A stretch of DNA of 64,000 nt from Boswellia sacra (taxonomy: Eukaryota; Streptophyta; Magnoliopsida; Sapindales; Burseraceae), in contig SNVD02001362.1 of the NCBI GenBank assembly GCA_013180625.2, positions 988,501 through 1,052,500 of the forward strand, read 5' to 3'. The notes under the pieces are model-generated. The model had not been told where the DNA came from, searched no databases, and worked only from the letters and a program-made list of their open reading frames with translations. Within the stretch, counting starts at the first letter, position 1. Each line of letters begins with the position of its first letter. Both the position numbers and the translations under genes were made by a program. Positions 45,511 to 58,379 of this stretch are shown here, one piece after another.

Positions 45511-48500
45511 TCACTTGGCGCTGGCAAGTTGGGTTCGGAGGAGCTTGGCGGCGGCAACCATGTTTTTGAGAGCTGGCTTCACCTCAGAGTACTTACGGGT
45601 CTTGAGACCACAGTCAGGGTTAACCCACAAGATATTGGTCTCGAGCACTGCAAGCATCTTGTTGATTCTGTCAGCAATCTCTTCTGTTGATGGTATTCTG
45701 GGAGAGTGGATGTCATAAACACCAGGGCCAATTCCAGCACCATACTTCACTCCCTCGCGGAAGACTGACAAGAGCTTCTCATCAGAGCGAGAGTTCTCAA
45801 TGGTAATCACATCAGCATCCATGTCAATGATCGAGTGAATGATGTCGTTGAAGTTGGAGTAGCACATGTGTGTGTGGATCTGCCAGTTGGAAAAAAGGGT
45901 CAGATAAATAATCAACTACCATATTTGAGATGTCGAATTGGCAGTGAAGAGGAAATCAACCTGAGTAGTGTCCTGGACACCACAGTTGGTGATCCTGAAG
46001 GAGTGGACGGCCCATTCCAAGTAGAAAGCATGCTCAGACTTCCTAAGAGGCAGCCCTTCTCTCAAGGCCGCCTCATCAATTTGGATAACATTGATGCCTG
46101 CCTTCTCAAGATCCTCAACCTCATCCTTGATAGCCAAAGCAATCTGATAGCAGGTTTCAAATCTGGAATATTGACCAAAAAAAAAATTTTAATTCAACAA
46201 ATATTGCCATTTGAAAAGATTAACAAACAAATGAACTCTTTTCTTTTGCATCTTTATTTCCTCCACGGGTTTTCATTTTCTATACCTGGGCTGGTCATTT
46301 CGGACGAAGGACCAGTTGAGAATGGTTACTGGGCCAGTAAGCATTCCCTTCATTGGGCGAGCAGTCATGCTCTGAGCCAAGGAGGACCAGAACACGGTCA
46401 TAGCCTTGGGACGGCTTACATCACCATAGATGATGGGCGGCTTAACACAGCGAGATCCATAGGATTGCACCCACCCATTGGCAGTGAAAGCAAAACCTGA
46501 CAATTGCTCTCCAAAGTACTCAACCATATCGTTTCTCTACCCCAAAAAAAAAAAAAAACACAATTGCATCCTTTGTAAGCAAAAAATGCAGGGGACAAAT
46601 GAAAGACCAAACTAGTCATTCAAAACCAAGGAGACCACTACTGCTATTCCTCCAAATTATAGAGGAAACTAACCTCTGGTTCACCATGAACCAAGACATC
46701 GATGTCAAGCTCTTCCTGGATTTTAACAACTTTTCTGATTTCCTCCTTGATGGCATTAACATATTCCTCCTCAGAGATCCTAAAAAGAATAATAGCATGA
46801 TCAGGAGACCAGTTCATAGAATGCTCAGTGTAATTCCACAAAAGGCATAAAATTGAAGAACATTTGCAGATTTACTCACTTCTTGGCCTTGTATTCACGA
46901 CGAACTCTCCTAAGTTCAATGGTTTGCGGGAAGGACCCAATGGTAGTGGTTGGGAGGATTGGAAGATTGAGCTTCTTCTGTTGAGCATCCAGTCTAGCAC
47001 TAACATTTGTAGCACGTCGGTGGTCTGAACCTCTCAAAGCAGCGGCCTAAGAAAGCAAGAGGTTGAAATGATTCTCAGCAAGATGCTAAGCAGTCACTTC
47101 AAAAGCATAAAATGGGGAAGACAAATTAAGCACTTACAGCCTTTTGAACTGCCTCATTGGTAACCCTTGGGGAGGACTTTCTTGAAGCCTGAGCTGCAGC
47201 ATTGGCAGAGAAGAATTCCTGAAAATAACACCACAAAAAGTGAGTAATGTTAGTCTCATTCAAATCATCTTCGGAAAGATGAAACTTTCACAAGAAAGAA
47301 AGTGGATGAAGTTATAACATGTAGACTCATGCTAAGAAGCACACTCAGTATCATAAGCCTTGCTCAGAAGTGCCAAAAATTTGACATAAGATGGCCTGTT
47401 TAGGAAAATATATTCAGAACTCTAGACATATATAAAGTGGCCTAATCAGATATTCATCCCAAGAACCAACTTCACATACCAAGCTCAATTTCACTTCAAG
47501 TCCAATATATATTGCTCAGATTTTTTACTTTTATCTTCTCTCTCTCTCTCTGTGTATAGGAAACCCAAGATGTATATTGCTCAGGTAATTATTTCTACCT
47601 ATCTGCCGAACATTGGTTATTTTTCATTTTGTCAGTTATAACATTTCCAAGAGAATTATACCTCATTCTTTTCTCCAACCAAAGCCTTGGCCAATGCATT
47701 AACTTCAACAACTTTCTGGGCGGCAAATGCAAGCCAAGACTTGATTTCCTTATCCAGCTTAGGCTCATTGACTAGATCAACTGCAGTGTGGAGAAGTGAG
47801 CAGGAGGTGGAGACCACAAGCTTGTCTGCATAGAAATAACAAGAATTATATGTCAATTCATATGGTAAAATAAAAAATAATAAATATAAAAAAGGAACTC
47901 ATCACCATGTAAAAGAATATGCAAGCAGAAAATGAATACCTTTGCCAACAATGCCCTCAAGTTCCTGCAGGGTAGAGAGGGAAGCAGCAAGATCATTGGC
48001 CCAAATATTCCTTCCATCAACCACTCCCGCAAAGAGGTATTTGCCCTGAGGGAATCCACTCTTGATCAGGTCAAGGGTCTTAGTTCCACGAACCAAATCA
48101 AAACCATAGGCAGTAACACCCTTCAAAGAGGTGAGGGTCTTGTATTGCTCAGCAGGGATATCAGCAAAGTAAGTCTCAATGAGGACATTCAAGCCAGATA
48201 GAGTTGACTCAAGCTCAGAGTAGGCCTCAGTAAAAGCGTGCAATTTGTGAGAGTCAAGATCCATCACAAGCATGGGCTCATCAAACTGAATCCAGGAAGC
48301 ACCAGCAGCTTTAAGCTCACAAACAACTTCCCTGTAGAAGATTTTTTAGTTACCATGAATATTAGACAAGTCATATGGATATTCACATAATGAAAACTAA
48401 AAGCCGACTTAAATATCTATAAATAGGTTACGATTGCTTACTTGTAGATTGGAAGGATTTTGGGAAGAAGGGAAAGAAGAGAGAAGGTCTTCTGAACACC

Positions 48501-49750
48501 TTTGGCAGGTTTAGAGAGCAACAAGTAAGACACAGGGCCAACAAGGACTGGAACAGTGTCTATCCCAAGCTGCGCATGAGACAAGTGACAGATTCAGTAA
48601 CCAACAAACTTACGGATTAGTTGAAAGTTTACTAGCATCATATTAAAGGATGCTAGATCTCCAGTTTCCAACTTAAGAAGCCCTTTAGCAGCTACTCTAT
48701 GTCAAGACAAATAATTGCATGAACGCAACCAATCATAAGCATCACCCTAGAAGTTACATCACAACCAATGACAGATTTGATCAAATGTGATATTTTAAAT
48801 TTCAGGTTCAGCACATGAACTTGCAATCGTACATATGAAACCACAAATTTCATGAGACAGTTTTAAATTCCAAGTTCTACACGTGAAACATTCAATGCAC
48901 ATATGAAACCGTAAATTTCAAGTGACAGTTTTAAATTCAAGGTTCTGTAGCCAAACATGCAATCATAATTATATGCGATACCACTAATTTTATGAGAACA
49001 GAATACTTATGAACAATTTTCTAACATTGCTAAACTTCAACCAATCTAGCAATCTTATACAATATTTCCCAGCATTTTGGAAATTCTTTCCCTGATTAAA
49101 TATAGTTATCGTATCCATCATAATGTATGATTACTTTAAGCAAATAAACAAAGAGAAAATTAAATAAATATTTATAAAAATAAATAAATAAATTGGACAC
49201 TAACCGCCTTAGCCTCCTTGTACTCAGTCACCGCCTTGTGGGAAGCATAGGAGAAGTTCACTGCGGGTCCCAATTCAGGAACAATGTAATGGCTACACCA
49301 GATCAAAAACACACACGTCAGCATCAGACAACTACTTAGCCAACACAAAACTATAAATAGCTTCAATCCCAATTGGCAATTCCTAGCTGCCACCACTTAC
49401 TAGTTTGTGTCAAACCACTTGGTCATTTCCATGGCGGGCACGGCAGCATTACCTCTGGCCATGGAGAAGTAAACATCAAATCCAATCTCACCACCGTTCC
49501 AGTTGTACCTCTCTGGAACAGCACCGAGCATTGCGGTGGTGTCGAGCACCTGATCGTAGTAGGCGAAAGTGTTGCTAGGAATGTACTTGATCCCGGCCTC
49601 AGCCATCTGCTTCCAGATGGATGTTCTAAGATCAGCAGCCACCTTCTGCAAATCCTCGGCGCTGCTCTTGCCATCCCAGAAAGACTCCAATGCGAACTTC
49701 AACTCTCTCTTGGGTCCCATGCGGGGATATCCAACAATGTGTGAGGCCAT
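45511..49750 (-). CDS. METE: Cobalamin-independent methionine synthase (METE), copy 2, 11 coding exons
   Basis: Second full-length copy, same reaction as copy 1. Exons: 49750-49401, 49292-49205, 48569-48442, 48331-47940, 47825-47662, 47218-47138, 47046-46880, 46779-46674, 46536-46286, 46162-45961 and 45879-45511. Each is the same length as its counterpart in copy 1, all GT-AG, totalling 765 residues. The N-terminus is the consensus [18 protein letters not shown]. Zinc ligands His647, Cys649, Glu671 and Cys733 are present. Unusual here: Met209 in the otherwise conserved FDEPTLV motif (copy 1 has Thr) and Cys193 for Ser. Intron 2 is about 635 nt, against 183 in copy 1, and contains three tandem repeats. 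Its N-terminal sequence is closer to the family consensus than copy 1, so this may be the less altered copy. Confidence 0.96.
48793..49001. repeat. Three ~70-bp tandem repeats in intron 2 of METE copy 2
   Basis: Units begin TTTTAAATT-CA and contain GGTTC or AGTTC, CAAT, CATATGAAACC or its variant and ATTT-A-GAGACAG or its variant. They account for part of the extra length of this intron. They are absent from copy 1. Confidence 0.75.
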
Positions 49751-50295
49751 TTTTTCTACAATCAAATCAAAACACCAATCAAAATCCGTTATTTTCCAAC
49801 CCTTCGAGTATCCAAACAGTAGATTTGAGATTTGGTTTGACTCGAGCTAACTTACAAATGAAATTGAATCATTTTCTTAAATTAATTTTTCAAAAGAAAC
49901 TGAAAAGTATCGAGTAAATATCAGATCTAACAGATCAGCATCAGATCTGAGAAACACTGAATCTAGTACTTGAAAACTGAGAATAATCTCACCAGTAGAG
50001 GTCAGATCTACTGAAATCAAATCAAATTCTTGGCAATTTTTACTAACAATGTTCCGATTTTTTAAGTGTTTGTTAAAAAAAAAATCTTGCTTTTTAAGAT
50101 TTAAAGATCTGAAACTTGAAAGTTGCAGAAACTTAAAAAAGTTGAAGTGAGTGATTAAATCGACATCATTACAAGAATGAAGCCAAAAACATGAAAGCAA
50201 CGGAACCGTACCAAAAAAAGTTAGAAACGGAGAGAAATGAGAATAGTCCGGTGAAGGTAACACAGAGTGAAGAGAAGAGAAGAGAGCGGCACGAA
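49751..50295 (-). other. 5' leader of METE copy 2, probably with an intron
   Basis: CT-rich leader below the TATA box. Candidate intron with donor 49992-49991 (GTGAGA) and acceptor TTGTAG at 49756, six bases before the ATG. Longer than the leader of copy 1. Confidence 0.45.
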
Positions 50296-50317
50296 TTGAG
50301 CTCTGTGGTCTCAGAGT

Positions 50318-50325
50318 TACTTATA
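50318..50325 (-). promoter_or_regulatory. TATA box of METE copy 2
   Basis: TATAAGTA on the minus strand at the position equivalent to 4528-4535 of copy 1. Confidence 0.65.
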
Positions 50326-53300
50326 GGCAAAACAGATTTGGTGAGCGAGTGTAGACCCAAAAATGAATTGTACAACACGCGCCAGATCTGGTAGGAGATG
50401 GCCTTTTTTAACTTTTTTATAATATCATTTTCAGTGAAGGTGTAGCTTGGAAGAGAACACGCGCGTTTCCCCAAGGGCGTGAGATTAGGTTTTGGTTTAA
50501 TTGCTAGATTGCTGGTTGCTGCTCCGTATGTGGACCTAAGCTGTGAGAGAAAAGTTTACGTGCCACATCATACACGCAGCTATATGGCTTGAATTTTCTT
50601 TTAGTTTTCTAACTTTTGAAATGCTGTAATTAGTAAAAATTGATAATTTTCTTGCTACATGAATAATGAGATAAATTAGAAAAACGATTTATAATCCGAT
50701 TAAAAGCCTCGAATGTAGTTAAGTTGACCATATTATTCTTAACTACTTAAGTCTAAGATTTCATAATTATTTTTCAAAAATTAGTAAGTAAAAATATGAT
50801 ATTCTTCTAAATATTTTTCAAATTTTATGCAATAATTAGAATTTCTTGCAATTATAAATCTCAAATACAAAAAAAATAAAATAAAATGATAGTTTAGCTA
50901 TAAAATGTAAAAAAAATGGAATAGAAACTTATTTAACGAATCTTTGTCTAAAAATAAAAGCAATTTTAAGTTAAAAGTGAGTGTGAGCTGTATCTTTCCA
51001 GTTGAGGCTCATACCCATACGCATCAAAACACGGTTGGTTTAGAATGAATCAAAAACGAAGTTACAAAACCTTATTACAGAGTGTTGGCACGCGCCGTTG
51101 AAGCGCTTGGACCTAACCGAAAATTAGTCAAAATAAATATATAATTATTTAATTGATAATTTAGTAAATGGAGTAAAATTTTGAAGAAATAACAAAGAAA
51201 GTTGGTGGGCGAAGTTGGTGGGGGATCGGTGGCGGGCCACGTCGTTGCAACATGGTTGGTTAATTAAAATTTATTTTAATAAATATCAAATTGCGTAATT
51301 ACCAAAATATCATCTCCTTAGTGTTTAGGGACTGAAGCCTGGAATGCGTTTGTTGGGAGAGGCGAGGGGTGGTGATGTGGGCCCACAGACTTACTCGATT
51401 ACCAGATCGGAAAAGAGACTCCATGATGGATGATGATTAGATTATGCTTGCTAATGTCATGAAATTGATTTCTTTTTGGGAGATGTATAATGAAAATAGG
51501 TTAATGCCCTTGAGATTTTGTAAAATTACAATTTTATTTTCGAAATTAGAAACATCCCAAACCTTCGGAATCGATTAGTCATTTCGAATATTCTTATGAA
51601 GAAGATGGACTTATTTATAGGTTTTCGTGAAAAATACCACTTCGGTTGTTGGGCTGCTCAAAACTTCATGTTTTTTTTCAATTTTTCAAATCCTAGTCAA
51701 GAAAATAGCCAATTATTCGCCACACTCGTCATCGATAGATCTACATAACGTATATTTCCAGTTTCCTGTTATTAAGCAATATATCGAGGTTGGTTTTAGA
51801 CTTGATATTTATGTAAAAGAAATAGTTATGTATTCGTATAATTTCAAAGAAATTTTAATAATAAATAATTAGGAAAAATCTGAAATTTTACAATTTTGAT
51901 AACGGAAATAAATTAGTGTTGATTGAGTTTAGAGAAAAAAATGCAAAAGGCTTTCACAAAATACGAAATAATTATATTCAATAAAGATATTTTAGTTCAT
52001 TCATTAAAGAAAACCATTCTAATATTTTTTTCATTGAGATAAAATTTTAAAATTCAAAATTATTACTTCAATTAAAATTACTCGACCCTTCAAAAACAAG
52101 CATTTTAAAATATATTAATAAGTAAAAACAAGTCAAATATAAACTTTAGATTTATAAAAAATAAAATAAAACTTCTTTAGTGTTTTGAGTGAAAGAATTG
52201 TGTTTGACAGACAAAGTTTTGATAACATCATCCGACTTATATTAAATGATTTTTTCTTATAAAAAATCATGCAATCGGTAATTTAAAAAAAAAATTCAGA
52301 GCCCTGCATTAGTTAAAGGTATCAAATGAATCAAGTTATGCGAAATGTGATGTATAAGAAAAAAGAAAATTATGAGTGAGAGTTAAAGCCAAAATATTTA
52401 GAAGCAAAAAAAAAAAAATAAACTTAATGTAACAATCATGTAATAGTGATACACCAAATTATTTATAAGATATTTGATATTTATTTAAATAATTTATAAA
52501 TTTAATATTACTTGATGAATAGACCAACATGATTTAAATGTCACATTGATAATAAATTATACCCATAAAGTCAAGAGATTCAATTGTTTGGTATTGCTAC
52601 AGATCCCGTTCACTTTACATATACATCATTCACTAACTTTAAACTAAATTTTAATAAAGAAAATAAATTATCATGAATATTATACACAAAAAAGTAATTT
52701 GGCGGCCAATTTTTTGATAATTTCTATGCTTAGGGGTTGGTAGGTGGTCCACAATTATATTTCGTGGACCAATTTTGCGTCACATGGTCTTAGACAAAAT
52801 AGTGTAAGTGTAGGGTGTAGCCAAAAGAAAATAATATTGAATATAGAAATGGAATCGCACAACACAAAGCGGACTTCTCTATCAACGAAGTTAAGATTAT
52901 GAGCACTTAGCTTCATGAAAGTAGAACAATTGTGCTGAGATCACTTCATCGTTTGTGGTATATAATAGAGTATCATTTTGAAGGTGACATGGAATGGATA
53001 AGCTATGAGAAGTAGTAATGTTATCCACTTTCAATGACTATTGAATCAACTTTCAAAGGGTGGATATATTGTATTTTCTTAATTTATCTCTTGATTCAAA
53101 AGTGTGATTCACAAAAGTCAATAACCAATACGTTCTAATATGTCTTCTCACGTGCATTTGTGTATAATTATTTTAAGTAACGTTTTGATAATAAAATGAG
53201 GTGTATATTAATTTTGATGTTCATGTAAACCGTAAGATTATTTCTTTGATTTTTGGAAAAATTATGAGACTTGAGATTTATATGTCAAGTTATGGGATTT

Positions 53301-54421
53301 CGGATTTTGATTTGTTTCTAACCTTTTCTTTTTAAATTCATTTTGATATAATTGTTGAGTCAGTTAAAATCGTAATAAGATTAGTAGAGTTATTGATGTG
53401 AATCTTTAAAATATGTCATATTTCATGGAAAAACAACAACAATAAAAATACCTATAATAAGTATAATAGTTTTCAATAATAATAACGTTGCGAGGATGCT
53501 ATTATAATGGTCTCCCGCTTATCAAAGTTATGATTATTATCATACGTCCCTCTTGATAGTATATTGAGAGTATACGGTAAGTCAAAATAATGAATTCTTT
53601 GAAGGTTTCCAAGTTTTTTTTTTAAATATTTATAATAGGGATAATTATATAAGTCCCCGAGAGTTTTGATTTAATTTTAAGTGAAAAATAATTATATATT
53701 TTTCATTAATAATACCTTTGAAATTGTCTTTAAATAAACATTTTCATCTCTCAAAATATCATATCCACTTCATTGACGTGATTGACAAAAAAACGTATAA
53801 TTTTTATCTGCTTAAAATTAAGTTAAAACTCGAAAATATTTTTTAATGTTGTCCCATTTATTATATTATTTCGGTCTATTAAAATTAACGACATAAATAA
53901 TAAGATTTCGTAATGATTTCAAAAACCCTATAGATTTATGATCATCATAAATCATGACCATTACCAAGATCCATTGATTGTTAAAAGTCAATAGATTTTA
54001 ATAACAATTAAAATTTGGAAAATAGGGAATTGATTTTTGAAATCCTTTAAATGAGTCTGGTTCGGCCAACCGAGGAGTCCATAAAGATTAGCAATTATGG
54101 AAGGTCCCTCCAATCTCCATTCCAAACTACCTACCAACAACTTGTCCAAACTCTATAATCCCATGTCCTACCCAGAACCAAGCAAGCCCGGCTGTATTTA
54201 ATTGTTAATGCTTTCCTCAATCGAATTTCCACCACATAAAACGTCTCAGATTTGGTGAGATTTTTTTTACGCAACAAAGCTAATTAAATATGATCTCTCA
54301 TATGGGTTACCGCAACCATGGATATTAGTTTATACTTCTATCCTATGTACTTGGCAGCCCATGCATGTTGCACTGGCTAATTAATTATAAAAAGGCGTTC
54401 TTTATCTTTCTTCTAAGTCTT
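50326..54421. other. Upstream intergenic DNA of METE copy 2, no gene
   Basis: Proximal part (to about 51400) aligns in blocks with the region upstream of copy 1. The rest is AT-rich without a supportable gene; a frame at 51627-51872 shows nothing recognisable. Confidence 0.5.
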
Positions 54422-54424
54422 TTA

Positions 54425-55508
54425 GGGCACGTTTGGGACTCCGGACTGGACTGGACTGGATTGAGATTAGGATTGGGATTGGGATTGGACTAGATTGGAC
54501 TGGATTACATAAAATGCTATCTTATGTTTGGTGTAGTATGAGACTGGACTATATTAGTATATTATAAACTTTTAAAACATCTATTTTTAAATATAAACGA
54601 ATTTAATTTTCTTCAAGTTTAATTTATTATTACATCATATTTATAGCTAATTAAATATTTAAATATATTTCAAAATTATTTTTATTTAAAAATTATTAAA
54701 TATCATTATTTTATGAAAAAGTAAGATTTTTAATATTATTTAATATGAATTTAATAATATTATTTTTTTATTTATTATATTTCAACTATAATATTATCAA
54801 TTATAATAAAAATAAAATTATATTACATTTTGAATATAATTTTATGAATTATTATAAACATAAAATTGCATTATAATGGAAAATAAAATATTTATAATAA
54901 AAATATTTTATTACATCATTATTAAATATTTAAATATAGTTACAAATTATATTTATTTAAAAAATTATTAAATATTACTATTTTATGAAAAAGTAAATAT
55001 TTTCAATATTATTTAATATGAATTTAATAATATTTTATTTTATTTATTATTATTTTATATTTTTATTATAATATTGTCAATTATAATAAAAATTTGTAAT
55101 ATTATGGAAAATAAAATATTTATAATAAAAATTTTATTTATTACATAACAATTAAATATAGCTAAAAATTATATTTATTGAAAACTTGTTAAATATTACT
55201 CTTTTATTCAGAATTAAGTATTTTTAATATTATTTAATATAAGTTTAATAATATTTATTTTTATTTATTATTATATTATATTTTAATTATAATATTATCA
55301 ATTATAATAAAAATAAAAATTTTTGTAAAACCTTGGGACTATTGAGTCCCATGGTTCCACATGGGATAACTTGTCCCATGAGATTGGCACTATTGGGACT
55401 AACAATAGTGCAATCCCAATCTCTTCTGAAAATAACAAACAAGAGATTGGACTATTTATCCCAAAATATAGTCCAATCCTGCATTAGTCCCCCTTCCCAA
55501 ACGGGCTC
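54425..55508. mobile_element. Harbinger (Tourist-like) non-autonomous element
   Basis: 1084 bp with TTA target duplication (54422-54424 and 55509-55511). Ends GGGCACGTTTGGGA and, read from the right, GAGCCCGTTTGGGA, a usual PIF/Harbinger pattern. Near the left end is a run of GGACT/GGATT pentamers (about 54437-54505), mirrored loosely as AGTCC words at the right. The interior is three imperfect AT-rich tandem copies of 220-280 bp (about 54600-55320). No transposase. Confidence 0.8.
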
Positions 55509-55511
55509 TTA

Positions 55512-56612
55512 GTCTACTCTTGACAACTGACAAAAGTCTAGCCTGCAAATGCTAAAAGCTCTTTTGAGTTGGTGGGTAAGCAGTTCTTAAGCACTAAGCA
55601 CTTCTTTGACTACCAATCATTGAACATTTTTTTAAAGTTATTTAAAAAAAAAAGGACGACTTCTTAATTTCAGTGAGGCATTATTTATTATTTTATTAAT
55701 CTTCAATATATACACTATAGTTCTATAAAAGTTATACATAATGGTTCAGTATAATGAAATTAAAAAAAAAAAAGTCCATAATGGTTAATATCCTAAACTA
55801 AATACTTAACAATGCAAGGCAACTACTTATATTCAAAACGGTTTTTTTTTTTTTTTTTACATTCATTCTCTACACTTTACTAATTAATTTAATATCTCGT
55901 CTTCATAATTCTAAAACTAATGCTAACATAATTTAATAAATTATTTCTTAATTAAAAATTACTATAAAAATAAAAAAACCTTTTGATAAATTGACTGGAG
56001 ATGTTTATTTCTACAAACACATTTTAGAAATAATAAAATCTACTAAAATTTTTGACAAAATAATATTTTAATTTTTATTATATTTTTAATTAAATTAAGA
56101 TTCCAACCTAAGCTGATTTTCACCTAACCTAAATACAAAGATGTAATTGATGTTTTGTACAAAATACAAAGAGAAAAAAAGAATATAATGGATAGTAATC
56201 ACTCATTGTCAATAAAATCTATGAAACCAAAAAAAAAAAATCTGCAAAAGCTCAAGAAAAGTTCACATCCTAGATAATCCTAATTCCTATTTAACTGAGT
56301 TTATTATAAAAGATATTTGTTAAAATTTAAAGATTAATCATATAGAAATTAAAATATCTAAAATACTATAATATGGAGGTGTATTTGGAAGATTATGTAT
56401 AAATATAAATTTAACTTTTTATTTTAACAAATAGTCTCGTTATATGGGAGATTGAATTGGATTAATGAGATTAAATTATAAATTTATAATTAGTAGTTGG
56501 TCTTTGTGTGGGGTGACATACAACGTTCAAAATTAAAATAATATTAAACAAAGACTTTTTAAATATATTAAATTAGTTAAAATAAACGTCGTTAAGTTAT
56601 CATTTTTTTAAT
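55512..56612. other. Intergenic, partly duplicated with the copy 1 block
   Basis: 55590-55720 aligns with about 6555-6690 (GACTACCAATCATTGAACATT here). Remaining AT-rich DNA has no supportable gene. Confidence 0.5.
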
Positions 56613-56620
56613 GTAATCAA

Positions 56621-57562
56621 CAGTGGTGAACCCAGGATTTTGTGAAAGGGGGGCATTTTAGTATTTTTAAATTTTTATAATTTCTTTGATAAACATTGAA
56701 AAAGAGAAAATTTATTAAAAATTAAAAAAATATATATAGACGGGGGATATGAACCTTATCCCTTAAAATAAATTTTAATACAATAAAACAAAATATAAAA
56801 TATTAAAATATGATATTTTAACAATTTAGTAAATACAAAGTCATAATCGTTTACTACGAGTTTTCACGCTTGGAAAATGATGCATGATTACCTTATTATA
56901 TCAAAAACATCTTTCTAAATGCATGCAAGCAAGATATCGTTTATTTATTCATCTCTTATTCGATTGTGTGGTTCAATCTTTACAATATTTATAGCAAAAA
57001 ATAAATCAAAATAAATGAATAAGCATTAATAAAATATACATAAATTTTATTGATAGAATATAATAATAAGAATTAATTAAAATAACAATGTAATTTACTT
57101 GGAAGGAAGGATAATTAGTTATATATCTTGTATTCGATTGCACTTGTTATAAAAAAGGTATATGATTGTCTGCAAAATAAAAACAAGATATTGACAACAA
57201 ATGAATATGAAAACTACATAAGAAAAACACTAAAAATTTGATTAAAATTTTATGTATAAAATAAAGAGTAAAATATTAAATATAATAAAATATAAACTCA
57301 TTTGGCTTTTGAAGAAATTTGTCCTCATCTTTTCTCTTGTACCAATTTGCAGGGGAGAGGAGTAGTAGGAGACAGGGTAGGTGGCGGAGGTCAGTGGTCA
57401 AGTGGCTGCAATAAAAAGAAATTAAAAAAAGTAATGTGCAGTTAAATTATGTACTTTTAAAAAATGGTGTATTTAAAATTAGTAGAACATAAGGGGTATA
57501 AGAGAGTTTAATTTTTTACAAGGGGCCTAGGCCCCCCTGGGTCTCAACGCCGGTCCGCCTAT
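56621..57562. mobile_element. hAT-type non-autonomous element
   Basis: 942 bp with an 8-bp target duplication GTAATCAA (56613-56620 and 57563-57570). The left end CAGTGGTGAACCCAGG and the right end (read inward) ATAGGCGGACC are decayed forms of the CAGTGGCGGA type. Next to them are GGGGGGC on the left and GGGGGGCCTAGGCCCC on the right. No transposase seen. One base of boundary ambiguity. Confidence 0.7.
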
Positions 57563-58094
57563 GTAATCAACTAATCAAGAATAAAAGGAAAACTATTGGT
57601 AAAATAGACATGTCACTTTATTTTCTATTCTATAAACAAAATCATATTATTGATATTTGTTAAATGAATAACCAATTACATTTGCTCATAATGTTTATGT
57701 CACTTATAAATAAAATGAATAATTTTAAATTTACAATTAAATTTATATAATATGATTTAATATAAAATTATTAGACAAGTGAATATTATTTTTTTTTGAA
57801 ATTTCTTGATTTTTCTATTTAATAAATTTATGTCAGATTGTATAAACTCCTCAAAAGTGGATAGAATCCTCTCCAAAGACATTTAAAAAGACAAAAAAAC
57901 AAATGGAGCGAGCAAATTTGCTATTCTTAACCGCAGTTAAGAAGATAATAATGGAATGGAATTTAAATTAATTACTGTACTACAACGTTACTGGGTGCAG
58001 TAACGTATGACATTTTCCGTACTTGGAAATCAAAGCATTGTTGAATTCAAGTGGGTAACTTCATTAAATCTTGGAATTGCGAGCGTCGGTGGGT

Positions 58095-58240
58095 GCGGCA
58101 CACGCTCGCAGACGACTTCTACGAACAATTGAATATGGAAGGCAAGGAGGACCAGATTCGGTGGTAAGAAAGTGTTGGGGTGGTGTGAGTGTGAAGAGTG
58201 GCACGCATGATCATGATACTGCTTGTGTCGGTGACTCACC
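58095..58240. repeat. Distal part of the METE block duplication (copy 2 side)
   Basis: Partner of 9231-9390. Ordered words GAATATGGA, GGAGGACCAGATT, GAAG-GTGG and TGATCATG are shared. The DNA around it (58060-58340) is much richer in GC than its surroundings, and no gene was recognised in the overlapping open frames. Confidence 0.55.
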
Positions 58241-58379
58241 TCCTTCGACGCCCTCCCACACGCCTGACCCTTTCCCAAGACACGCGCCCCAGATACAGAA
58301 TCACGGGCTCTGACACACCAGTCGCTGTACGTGTCCTCAATCGCAAGTCACGATTACAATTGAATGCTGCTTCTCATTC

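Noticed and set aside
45835..46500. Long plus-strand open frame (221 codons) opposite METE copy 2 exons 9-10
   Set aside because: It is the antisense shadow of conserved coding exons and an intron. There is no recognisable domain, and copy 1 breaks it.
51627..51872. Open frame in the upstream region of METE copy 2
   Set aside because: Random-looking, in AT-rich DNA, and not seen in the copy 1 block.
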